DNA from: Prevotellaceae bacterium UBA3627
GTDB taxonomy: Bacteria > Bacteroidota > Bacteroidia > Bacteroidales > Bacteroidaceae
Assembly: GCA_002373375.1 (NCBI GenBank)
Contig: DFLE01000008.1
Coordinates: 1-24,105 of the forward strand
Direction: 5' to 3'
DNA length: 24,105 bases
Shown here one piece after another: positions 6,585-13,964 of the stretch (position 1 is its first letter; every line of letters begins with the position of its first letter). A program made the position numbers and the translations under genes. The notes under the pieces are model-generated. The model was not told where the DNA came from, did not search any database, and saw only the letters and a list, made by a program, of their open reading frames with translations.

Positions 6585-6601
6585 TCTGACGCGAGGTCAG
6601 A
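6585..6601. promoter_or_regulatory. TCTGAC-N5-GTCAGA inverted repeat upstream of the TonB receptor gene
   Basis: TCTGAC (6585-6590) and GTCAGA (6596-6601) are perfect complements around GCGAG, about 50 bp before the receptor ATG. It could be an operator or a small leader hairpin. A weak -7-like TAACTTTT lies about 10 bp downstream on the minus strand. Confidence 0.4.
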
Positions 6602-6611
6602 CCATTTACAT

Positions 6612-6680
6612 CATAATCATGCATAATCATGAATCATGAATTATGCATTATGCATTATGCATTATGAATTATGCATTACT
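6612..6680. repeat. Heptanucleotide tandem repeat
   Basis: Two copies of the decamer CATAATCATG (6612-6631) run into seven tandem heptamers of the form [A/C]AT[T/C]ATG or close to it (6632-6680), including three identical CATTATG units. The tract overlaps the last codons and stop of the His/Cys-rich protein gene and fills half of the gap before the TonB receptor. Such tracts change copy number by slippage. Confidence 0.75.
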
Positions 6681-7022
6681 CATTAGCGTTGGCGGTCCGC
6701 GCATTGGCGGAATGCCCTGCGTGTGGAAATGAATATTGTTTTGGAGCAGGGCATAATGATTAACACTTCTGTTGTAGTAAATTACTGCGACCGTTGTGGC
6801 AGTAACGAAAGGAATCGTGAGAAAATGACACAACACGCAGTTGTGCGAATTGGTGTCGGTCTGCAGCAGATGGCCGTGGCAATGGTGGTGTACGCACTCG
6901 CTGCAGCTGTCGGTGATGTCTGTCTGTGAATGGTGTAGGTGAAGGGACGACATGACAAGCATTGGCACAAAGACTGCCAATAGTATCCATGAAGCAATAT
7001 GTCGTTTCTTCCTCACATTCAT
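6669..7022 (-). CDS. Small His/Cys-rich membrane protein, putative metal binding
   Basis: A 117-residue protein with two hydrophobic segments (about 9-25 and 66-84). Between and beside them are metal-ligand clusters: HLHH at 27-30, a C-x2-C followed by VHHHCHGH at about 40-51, and HNC-x2-CH at about 60-66. I do not recognise a named family. The topology suggests the ligand-rich loop faces the periplasm. It is the first gene of the probable metal-uptake operon and is followed by the TonB receptor after 131 bp. Its stop codon lies inside the heptamer tract. A -7 box and an inverted repeat lie just upstream. It may deliver or sense the metal that the receptor imports; this is inference from composition and position. 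Confidence 0.78.
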   Translation of the reverse strand: MNVRKKRHIASWILLAVFVPMLVMSSLHLHHSQTDITDSCSECVHHHCHGHLLQTDTNSHNCVLCHFLTIPFVTATTVAVIYYNRSVNHYALLQNNIHFHTQGIPPMRGPPTLMSNA

Positions 7023-7029
7023 AGAAGTA

Positions 7030-7064
7030 CAAAGTTACAATTTTTCCCTCATACTACTTGTAAC
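7030..7064 (-). promoter_or_regulatory. Promoter -7 box with overlapping inverted repeat for the metal operon
   Basis: On the minus strand TAACTTTG (7037-7030) matches TAnnTTTG, 7 nt before the ATG at 7022. It overlaps one arm of a perfect dyad: GTTACAA at 7034-7040 and TTGTAAC at 7058-7064 with 17 bp between. A dyad covering the promoter is where a repressor, such as a metal-responsive regulator, would bind. No clear -33 TTTG is seen. The regulator identity is unknown. Confidence 0.55.
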
Positions 7065-7130
7065 AGAGCCTTATATTTAACTTATTTTTAATTTTATTCG
7101 TCTGTTAATTCTAATTTAGACTTCTCTTTG

Positions 7131-7161
7131 TTGTGTAGATGAAAAAAATATAGTACTTTTG
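7131..7161 (+). promoter_or_regulatory. Promoter of the polysaccharide locus
   Basis: TTG (7131-7133), 20 bp, then TACTTTTG (7154-7161), a canonical Bacteroidota TTG-N20-TAnnTTTG promoter. Transcription would start near 7167 and run into the first polysaccharide gene after about 265 nt. It diverges from the metal operon promoter about 100 bp away. No other recognisable promoter was found inside the cluster, where gaps between genes are short. Confidence 0.75.
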
Positions 7162-7431
7162 TATATAGAATAGTATGTTTTTTTCGCAAGTGACTGGTAG
7201 TTGTTTGCGTAACTGCTTTTACCTTAGGATATTATATGTGTCCTAAGGAGTTTTGGTGTGTACCATAGGGAAAAGGGGGCGAGAGAGTAAAGGGATTGAG
7301 GGCGTAATTTCAAAAATCAGTAGTGAATTATATTATTTGCGGTCAAAAATCTCGACTACAACCTTCTTCAAGAGCAAGATTAGGCACACGTTAAAGTGTG
7401 TGAGGAAAAAGTAAAAACAGCGTAATAACGC
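7162..7431 (+). promoter_or_regulatory. Structured untranslated leader of the polysaccharide operon
   Basis: About 265 nt of leader precede the Wzy start. Three dyads are visible. The first, 7185-7209, is CGCAAGTGAC / GTTGTTTGCG (three G-U pairs) with a TGGTA loop. The second, 7222-7248, is CCTTAGGA/TCCTAAGG with an 11-nt loop. The third, 7385-7400, is CACAC/GTGTG. The first hairpin presents CTGGTAG, a string shared with the 5' part of the proteobacterial JUMPstart element in front of polysaccharide operons. None has a terminator-like T-run. Long leaders before surface polysaccharide loci are typical targets of NusG-paralog antiterminators, but none is encoded here. A 23-codon frame (7175-7246) fits a leader peptide but has no family support. 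Confidence 0.5.
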
Positions 7432-8586
7432 ATGATAATAAGAATAGTATTCCTACTTACGATATTTGCGAGTCTGATGTCACAATTGCCGGTAGTGTTG
7501 GATAGTGACTATGATGGCTATTTGAAGGCTATGTGGCTGATTCCATTTGCCTTCTTAGGAATCTTTAAGTTTAAGACATACACGGAGAGACCTCTGTGGT
7601 TTATGTATATAGGTACATTGTGTATGCTGTTTTATTGTGCGGCATGTGAGGGGGTTACCGGACGAAACTATATGAATATAGACCTATACAATATGAGTCT
7701 GAGTCTTATGATAGGAATAACTTCTTATTCGTTATTTCGTAATTATTATAGTAAAACATTGTTATTCAGTATATCCATCATATCAATGATAGGCTCCCTG
7801 ATATTATGTCTGTATCTTTATGAATTGTATTTCATAGACTATGATATTATGGATAGGATGTATGCGTTCAAGGCAAAGAATGCTATGGGCCAGATACTGT
7901 TCAATTGCTCCATTGTTATAGCCTTGTACTCTAATGCAAAAAATGTCTTTGTAAAATCATTGCAATACTTTAGCATAGCAATTATTCTTGTAATGTTATG
8001 TATGTTGAAGTCAAGGGCGACCCTTATAGGTGTGTTTTTTACAATTGCTTACATGATTGTTCAATCAAGGAGTAAGGTAGTTAGATGGGCAACTGTATTT
8101 GTGGTTAGTTTGTCGTTGACATACATTTTCATGCATGACTACTATTATGATATGATATTCAATGGAATCTTGTTCGCAGGAAGAGATATTAGTGATATTA
8201 ACGAGTTGTCATCAGAACGAGTATATACTATAGAGCGAGCTCTTGAGGTAATACCACGAAATTTATGGATAGGGATAGGTGACAAATATATAGACTGTAT
8301 GCCGGTTGCAATGATATTACAGTTCGGATTGCTAGGGGCTGTTATAGTTTTTGCTTATATAGGTGTAACCTTGTCTAAGGTGTTGTCGCTGGATAGGGAT
8401 AATAAGATACATCTTGTTACATATTTGCTTATGATGGCAATGATGCTGAATTCTTTATTTGAGGCACAACCTCCGTTTGGTCCAGGAGTGAAATGTTTTA
8501 TGTTGTGGATGGCTTTGGGATTTTCTCTGGCACAAGCAAAGGATGGAGGGCAAGGAACCACGATGCAAACAGGTGTTTTGGAATAG
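7432..8586 (+). CDS. O-antigen/capsule repeat-unit polymerase (Wzy-like)
   Basis: A 384-residue inner-membrane protein with about ten to twelve hydrophobic segments and a large loop near residues 235-290, the layout of Wzy/O-antigen ligase superfamily proteins. KNAMGQ at 149-154 and KSRATLIG at 193-200 are the usual short conserved patches, and S-x-R followed by a W-x-G-x-G segment (about 260-283) resembles the Wzy_C region. It would join lipid-linked repeat units on the periplasmic side. Wzy proteins are very divergent, so the call rests on topology, motifs and position beside a flippase. It is first in the operon after a long leader. The DNA is AT-rich compared with the end of the cluster. 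Confidence 0.82.
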   Translation: MIIRIVFLLTIFASLMSQLPVVLDSDYDGYLKAMWLIPFAFLGIFKFKTYTERPLWFMYIGTLCMLFYCAACEGVTGRNYMNIDLYNMSLSLMIGITSYSLFRNYYSKTLLFSISIISMIGSLILCLYLYELYFIDYDIMDRMYAFKAKNAMGQILFNCSIVIALYSNAKNVFVKSLQYFSIAIILVMLCMLKSRATLIGVFFTIAYMIVQSRSKVVRWATVFVVSLSLTYIFMHDYYYDMIFNGILFAGRDISDINELSSERVYTIERALEVIPRNLWIGIGDKYIDCMPVAMILQFGLLGAVIVFAYIGVTLSKVLSLDRDNKIHLVTYLLMMAMMLNSLFEAQPPFGPGVKCFMLWMALGFSLAQAKDGGQGTTMQTGVLE

Positions 8587-8593
8587 GTGAATC

Positions 8594-9922
8594 ATGGTAA
8601 CAGGATATAGGAAAACAATATTGAAAAATATATGTTGGTCAGTTATAGGAAAACTTGCTAATATAGGAGGAGTATTACTGACTGGTATCCTTATAGCTAG
8701 ATATCTTGGTGCGGAGCAGTATGGATTGATGAATTATGTCATCAGTTATATAGCGATTTTTATTACGATCTCTATTTTTGGATTAGATGCTATAGAAGTA
8801 AGGGAGTTCTCAAAATTGTCAAATTCAAATAGGATTTATGAGATATTAGGTACATCTCTTGGCTTACGAGCAGTGAGTTCTTTTTTTACCTTTGCTTTGG
8901 CATTGCTTATATCCATGTTTATTCCAGAGGCAAGTAAAATAATAGACTTTATTTTTATTTATGCGCTATGTCTTTTCCCAAATATATTTAACAATATAAG
9001 AAATTTTTATTTTGCAAAACTGGAAAATGAAAAGGTAGTAAAAGCAGAAGTGGTGCGTACACTTTTAGGTATGTCCTTTAAATTTATACTTTTATGGTGT
9101 CATGCTACGCTTGTTTGGTTTATTATCGCAATGTCATTAGATTTCTTTCTTGTGGCAACAGGCTATATATCTAGTTTTATTAAAGATGGATATGATTTTC
9201 GCAATTTCTCTTTTAGCAAATCATTGGCTATAAAGTTATTCTCCGAATCCTTACCTCTGCTTATTTCGAGTCTCACAGTGATAATTTATCATAAGATAGA
9301 TCAATTGATGTTGGGTAATATGATAGATATGAAGGCTTTGGGATTGTATGCCGTGGCTGTTCGATTGGTTGATGTCGTTGCTGTTATTCCAACAATAATT
9401 GTTCAAACAGTAACCCCGGTATTAGTGAGAAAGAAAGAAACAGATAAGAGCACTTATAAAAAAAACAGATTAGCTTTTCTTGGTATGATGGAGTGGATTT
9501 CCATTATATTGTCTTTGGGTACACTCATCATAGCATATCCTATGGTAAGATATAGTTACGGAATACAATACGTTATGGCGGTTCCAATACTTCAAATTCT
9601 TATATGGAAGATTGTAGGAATGACTATGGCTGCAGCTTCAGGACAACTTATTATTCTGGATAGCATTCAAAAATGGGTAGTGCTAAGGAATATTGTAGCA
9701 TGTGTGTTGTGTGTTACGCTCAATGCTATTCTTATAAAAGAGTATGGTTTGGCAGGGGCGGCTATAGCTTCGGTTTTGACACTCTTGTTTTCATCTTTTG
9801 TTGCGAATGTATTTATACCAGCATATAAAGAAATATTCATAGAACAATGCAAGGCTATTGTTTATGGTCCAATGATATTAGTGGCAGAATTAAAAACATT
9901 AAGAATAAATGATAATAAGTAA
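8594..9922 (+). CDS. Wzx-type polysaccharide flippase
   Basis: A 442-residue protein with about twelve to fourteen membrane segments. The N-terminal stretch with LTGILIARYLGAEQYG (about residues 29-44) is the signature of the MOP/PST flippase family (Polysacc_synt). It would flip undecaprenyl-pyrophosphate-linked repeat units across the inner membrane for the neighbouring polymerase. It starts 7 bp after the Wzy stop, and its last 14 bases overlap the start of the next gene, so the messages are continuous. The sequence is strongly AT-rich, as is common for recently exchanged flippase genes. Confidence 0.9.
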   Translation: MVTGYRKTILKNICWSVIGKLANIGGVLLTGILIARYLGAEQYGLMNYVISYIAIFITISIFGLDAIEVREFSKLSNSNRIYEILGTSLGLRAVSSFFTFALALLISMFIPEASKIIDFIFIYALCLFPNIFNNIRNFYFAKLENEKVVKAEVVRTLLGMSFKFILLWCHATLVWFIIAMSLDFFLVATGYISSFIKDGYDFRNFSFSKSLAIKLFSESLPLLISSLTVIIYHKIDQLMLGNMIDMKALGLYAVAVRLVDVVAVIPTIIVQTVTPVLVRKKETDKSTYKKNRLAFLGMMEWISIILSLGTLIIAYPMVRYSYGIQYVMAVPILQILIWKIVGMTMAAASGQLIILDSIQKWVVLRNIVACVLCVTLNAILIKEYGLAGAAIASVLTLLFSSFVANVFIPAYKEIFIEQCKAIVYGPMILVAELKTLRINDNK

Positions 9923-10952
9923 GTGGATAGAGGAATTTAAGCGTCTGAGACTTAGATTCTATATGTATAGGCGAGATAAAAAATTAGCGAAAGGTTTGCC
10001 TCCTATTCCTGCGGATGAGATGAAAAAATTTCGCAATACGTGGACTTTTGCGAGAATTTCTAATTTTGATATGATATATCCAAGAATTTATAATAAAATA
10101 TATGGTTATTATCCATATGCTTTTATTACGGATTATCATTTACAACTCATATTAGAAAAAACAAATAGAGTTGGTGACTGCCAGGCTTTATCAAACAAGG
10201 CTTTGTTTGATGTGTATTTTTATAAGATGCCTTTTCCTCGAAATTATGTCAGAGCAATATCAGGTGTATATTATGATACGAATATGGGAGTGCTTTCAGA
10301 AGAAGAAGCATTAAACACCTCATTAAATATAGATGAAGGAACCTTTATAATTAAACCTTCTATAATATCAGGATGTGGAAGAGAGGTAAGAAAGATTAAT
10401 ATTAAAGATATTGATCATGCTACATTAAGAGAGATATATAAAATATATGATGGAGAGTTTGTTGTTCAAGAATGTCTACGTCAGTGTGTTGAAATAGAAA
10501 GATTAAATCCAACTTCAATTAATTCTTGTCGAATAACTAGTATATATATAGATGGTAAGTTTGGATGTTCTACTGTAATAAAAATAGGTAAGACTGGTGC
10601 GATTGTAGATAATTGGAAGGATAGTTATTTAGTAGGTGTCGATGCTCAAGGAAATCTTTGCGAATTTGGTTTTGATATTAATCTGAATAGAGTCTTCCAA
10701 ACAGATAATGGTATACCTTTTAAGGGGGTATCAATACCTTGTTATGATAAAATGATAGAGTTTGTTGAAACAGCACATAAACAATACCTACCACAATGTG
10801 GAATAGTAGGGTGGGATGTCGTGATAGATTCAAATTATGAGATAAAGGTAATAGAGATGAATTTAGTACAACCTGGTGTGGTGGGTGAACAACTTGCTTC
10901 AGGATTGTTCTTTGAAGATTTTGTGGACGTAATTAACAAAAGACTGAGTTAA
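9909..10952 (+). CDS. Sugar-transfer-associated ATP-grasp protein
   Basis: A 347-residue ATP-grasp protein resembling the sugar-transfer-associated ATP-grasp family. Visible parts are the lysine region FIIKP (146-150) and glycine-rich SGCGREV (154-160), VVQECL (185-190) for adenine contact, NSCRITS (205-211), and GWDVVID (301-307) with VIEMNLVQPG (314-323), whose E316 and N318 are the expected magnesium ligands. ATP-grasp enzymes form an amide or ester bond through an acyl-phosphate, so it may attach an amino acid or similar group to a sugar of the repeat unit; this is inference. It overlaps the flippase gene by 14 nt and is followed by a second, different ATP-grasp gene. It is the most AT-rich gene in the locus. 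Confidence 0.82.
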   Translation: MIISKWIEEFKRLRLRFYMYRRDKKLAKGLPPIPADEMKKFRNTWTFARISNFDMIYPRIYNKIYGYYPYAFITDYHLQLILEKTNRVGDCQALSNKALFDVYFYKMPFPRNYVRAISGVYYDTNMGVLSEEEALNTSLNIDEGTFIIKPSIISGCGREVRKINIKDIDHATLREIYKIYDGEFVVQECLRQCVEIERLNPTSINSCRITSIYIDGKFGCSTVIKIGKTGAIVDNWKDSYLVGVDAQGNLCEFGFDINLNRVFQTDNGIPFKGVSIPCYDKMIEFVETAHKQYLPQCGIVGWDVVIDSNYEIKVIEMNLVQPGVVGEQLASGLFFEDFVDVINKRLS

Positions 10953-10966
10953 TCCTCAAAATAATA

Positions 10967-11839
10967 ATGTGTTTGTTGCGTAACATAAAGAGTTTCTTAA
11001 TGCGATTGATTTCAGGGTTGTCACCGGAATTGCTGTTTAGAATTGCGTATATTCACAATCGAGGTCAATTGCCAAATCTACGCTCTCCGCAGAACTTATC
11101 AGAGATATTGATAAGAAAAGTGCTTGACAGGGAACTGGACTCCATTGCTTTCCTCGCAGACAAATATGCTGTCAGAGATTATGTAAAGGGCAGAGGACTG
11201 GATGATATATTACCACGATTAATTGGAGTGTGGGACAATGCTTGCGATGTGGACTTCAACTCTTTGCCAGAGAAATTTGCTTTGAAAATGAACTTCGGTG
11301 CAGGAATGAACATTATCTGTCCTGACAAAAGCAAAATACAAGAGGAAGAAGTAAAAGAACAACTTGAGAAATGGCTTGAAAGTGGGAAGTCTGGTTATGC
11401 GGAATATCATTATGACCTTATTCCACGTAAAATCATCTGTGAAGAATGGATAGATGATGGTAGTGGATGTTTTCCTACAGACTATAAGTTCATGTGTATA
11501 AATGGCAAGGTTCATTGCGTACTTGTATGCCATGGCAGAGGTTCTGAAGAAGCAAGTTTCTTTCCGTATGACGTTGTTACGTGGAAACCTTTGCAAGAAT
11601 ACTACAAGGTTAAGTTGCATGACACGGTGCCGGCACCAAACAATATAAAACAAATGGTGGAGATTGCAGAAAGACTATCCGAGGGAATGGATTTCGTAAG
11701 AGTTGATCTCTATTCAAATGGGACGTCTGTTTGGTTTGGAGAAATGACATTGACTCCTTCTGGATGCATCTTGCATAGATGGACAGACTATGCAATTGAG
11801 CAAATGGGGGGTATTTATAAAAAACAAAGTATTGAATGA
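10967..11839 (+). CDS. TupA-like ATP-grasp protein
   Basis: A 290-residue member of the TupA-like ATP-grasp family, named from teichuronopeptide synthesis. Conserved pieces in order: LPEKFALKMNFGAGMN (100-115), IICEEWID (157-164), DYKFMCINGK (172-181), FVRVDLY (243-249) and FGEMTLTPSG (257-266), the last two carrying acidic metal ligands. The likely role is ATP-driven coupling of a carboxylate to an amine during polysaccharide decoration; the actual substrates are not known. It follows the first ATP-grasp gene after 14 bp. The next gene has an ATG inside its 3' end, but I place that start further down. Confidence 0.82.
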   Translation: MCLLRNIKSFLMRLISGLSPELLFRIAYIHNRGQLPNLRSPQNLSEILIRKVLDRELDSIAFLADKYAVRDYVKGRGLDDILPRLIGVWDNACDVDFNSLPEKFALKMNFGAGMNIICPDKSKIQEEEVKEQLEKWLESGKSGYAEYHYDLIPRKIICEEWIDDGSGCFPTDYKFMCINGKVHCVLVCHGRGSEEASFFPYDVVTWKPLQEYYKVKLHDTVPAPNNIKQMVEIAERLSEGMDFVRVDLYSNGTSVWFGEMTLTPSGCILHRWTDYAIEQMGGIYKKQSIE

Positions 11840-11864
11840 CTTTGTTAATCTTATTACAGGAATT

Positions 11865-13016
11865 TTGAAAAAAATAATCATAGGTTTCGTTTCAACGACA
11901 GACCCTTTTCAAGACAGAGTGTCTTGGAGTGGTACAAATTATAAGTTAAGAGAATCTATAGAGCGTGCGGGATTTGATGTGCAGTGGATTCCGTATGGGC
12001 ATAGTCTTAAGAGTTCGATATTAGAATTGTTTATTAGGGTATGGAATTGTGTTTTTAGAAGAAATGGAAGATGGCTGGCGAGATTCCATTTCCGCCCATT
12101 AGATAAGGTCTGGGCAAAGGATATTGATGCGAATCCAAAAGTTAGAGAATGTGATTATCTGTTCTTTCCTTTAGGTTCTCAAATTGCTTTGTACACCAAG
12201 ATAAAGAAGCCTTTCATCAATCTATCCGGCTATACTGTTCCATTAATGATGGACTATTATTATTTTGACTTCTTAGAAAGATCTAAGGGTATGGCTATTG
12301 ATATGGATAGGGCTGCGTCCAAAGAAGCCTTTATCAATATACGTTCTTCAGACTGGGCGAATGATAGTCTTATAAATGATTATCATTGTGACAAGAATAG
12401 GTGTTTTGTATTAGAAATGGGCGCAAATATTGACACCAAGGATATAAAAGAAAACAGTCCTTACGATGGAGGCCAGTTGAGAATACTTTTTTCTGGCGTG
12501 GATTGGAACAGGAAAGGTGGAGATATTGCGGTTGAAGTAGTAAAGATAATGAGAGATAAGGGCATTGATGCTCATTTGATAGTAGTAGGGCCTCGCAAGT
12601 GTCCTGAGAGTTGTATGGGAAAACCTTACGTGAATTTCATAGGTTATTATGACAAAAATAATCCAAGTGATTATCAAAAGTATATAGATTTGTATGAGCA
12701 ATCCCATATTTCGTTGTTACCTACCAAAGCAGAGTGCGGCGCGATAGTCTATTCAGAGGCAGCTGCCGCCGGAATGCCATGTTATACATATTTAACCGGT
12801 GGTGCCGGCAATTATGTGATAAATGGTGTTAATGGTTATGCGTTACCCGAAGGCTCTTCAGCATTGGATTTTGCAGAACAGATAATCAATGATATAAACG
12901 AAGGCCGTTTACCGAAGTTAAGGGAAGGTGCCAAGAAAATGTTTGTGGAAAGATTAAGTTGGGAAGTCTGGAGTAATAGATTCCATGACATCATGTACAC
13001 TTTTGTGAAATCGTGA
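11865..13016 (+). CDS. Glycosyltransferase, GT4-like
   Basis: I place the start at a TTG (11865) preceded by an AGGA box, giving 383 residues that begin MKKIIIGFVSTTDPF, the usual opening beta-strand of a GT-B enzyme. An ATG at 11790 would add 25 residues that overlap the previous gene by 50 nt and look unrelated. The C-terminal half has the GT4 pattern: DWNRKGGD, then VGPRKCP, then ECGAIVYSEAAAAGMP with the two glutamates of the E-x7-E type site (about 290 and 298). It would add one sugar to the growing repeat unit on the cytoplasmic face. Donor and linkage are unknown. The next gene starts directly after its stop. Confidence 0.85.
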   Translation: MKKIIIGFVSTTDPFQDRVSWSGTNYKLRESIERAGFDVQWIPYGHSLKSSILELFIRVWNCVFRRNGRWLARFHFRPLDKVWAKDIDANPKVRECDYLFFPLGSQIALYTKIKKPFINLSGYTVPLMMDYYYFDFLERSKGMAIDMDRAASKEAFINIRSSDWANDSLINDYHCDKNRCFVLEMGANIDTKDIKENSPYDGGQLRILFSGVDWNRKGGDIAVEVVKIMRDKGIDAHLIVVGPRKCPESCMGKPYVNFIGYYDKNNPSDYQKYIDLYEQSHISLLPTKAECGAIVYSEAAAAGMPCYTYLTGGAGNYVINGVNGYALPEGSSALDFAEQIINDINEGRLPKLREGAKKMFVERLSWEVWSNRFHDIMYTFVKS

Positions 13017-13940
13017 ATGAATCCTTTATCTGCTATGAAAAGGATTTTTAGGTTAGCGTTTCTTATTTCCGCCCACACTGATGCGGCACAGTTAAAGAGA
13101 CTTGTAGATGCTTTGCCTGATGATTCAGTTTTTTTCTTGCATATAGACAAGAAGGCTGATATTGATATCTTTAAGCAAGTCTTTGCCAATGATAACCGTG
13201 TGGTGTTTATAGACCACAGGGTAGATGTGCGTTGGGGAAGCATCAATGAGATTGAATACCAGATGGAACTGGTGCGTGCGGCACTTGAGTGTGGTGAGCA
13301 GTTCGAGCGTCTGATAACCATTAGCGGGATGGATTATCCTGTGTGGAGTAAAGAACGGATAGTACAGTTCTTTGAGCAGGACAGGGAGAAAGAATACTTG
13401 GCAGCAATAGATGTATCTTTCCCTTGGAGGATGTCTGCTATTTATCAGCAGTATTTCTTTTGGATACATAAGCCAGGCAGTGGATGGAAGTATTATGTCA
13501 CAAGGGCATTAGGACGTACTTTAAGACTGTTGGGAGTGAAGAAACCTCTGCGCAGGAAGATAGGAGACAAGACCTATAAACTGTATAAAGGCGCGGCATG
13601 GTGGGCGATAACACCAAAGTTGGCTAAAGTGATTTTGCATGAGTGGGACACCAACGAGGAACTTAAAGACTGGTTGAAGTGGTGTATGTGTCCTGCCGAA
13701 CTGTTCGCACAGACAGTGGCGCTGAATGATGAGGTGTGGAGGGAAAAGTGTATGCTTGACAATGAGAAGTATAGTCTGCCTATGCATACGCCTCTAACTT
13801 ATGTGACATGGGTTAATGAAGAGATAAAGACTCTTGATGAGGCTGATTATGATAGGATAATACAAAGCGGCAAGATGTTTTGTAGGAAAATAGTGTCAGG
13901 CAAGAGTGATAATTTAGTAGAAATGATAAAAAAGGTCTGA
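13017..13940 (+). CDS. GT14-type (core-2/I-branching) glycosyltransferase
   Basis: A 307-residue protein matching the branching beta-1,6-N-acetylglucosaminyltransferase family (GT14). It shows AFLISAHTDAAQLKRLVDAL near the N-terminus, FFLHIDKKAD, LITISGMDYPVWS in the middle, and GAAWWAITPK around residues 190-205. Bacterial members occur in capsule and O-antigen loci and transfer a sugar, often GlcNAc or xylose. The ATG sits immediately after the previous stop; a second ATG six codons on (13035) starts a more basic, typical N-terminus and may be the true start. Acceptor and donor cannot be read from sequence. Confidence 0.85.
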   Translation: MNPLSAMKRIFRLAFLISAHTDAAQLKRLVDALPDDSVFFLHIDKKADIDIFKQVFANDNRVVFIDHRVDVRWGSINEIEYQMELVRAALECGEQFERLITISGMDYPVWSKERIVQFFEQDREKEYLAAIDVSFPWRMSAIYQQYFFWIHKPGSGWKYYVTRALGRTLRLLGVKKPLRRKIGDKTYKLYKGAAWWAITPKLAKVILHEWDTNEELKDWLKWCMCPAELFAQTVALNDEVWREKCMLDNEKYSLPMHTPLTYVTWVNEEIKTLDEADYDRIIQSGKMFCRKIVSGKSDNLVEMIKKV

Positions 13941-13964
13941 AGACTTCGTAAATATATTTTCAGT

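Noticed and set aside
7175..7246. 23-codon leader peptide in front of the polysaccharide operon
   Set aside because: It begins only about 8 nt after the predicted transcript start, has no ribosome binding site and spans two hairpin arms, so the frame is probably incidental.
11790..11864. ATG start at 11790 for the GT4-like gene
   Set aside because: It adds 25 residues unlike a GT-B N-terminus, overlaps the TupA-like gene by 50 nt and lacks a ribosome binding site, whereas the TTG at 11865 has one.
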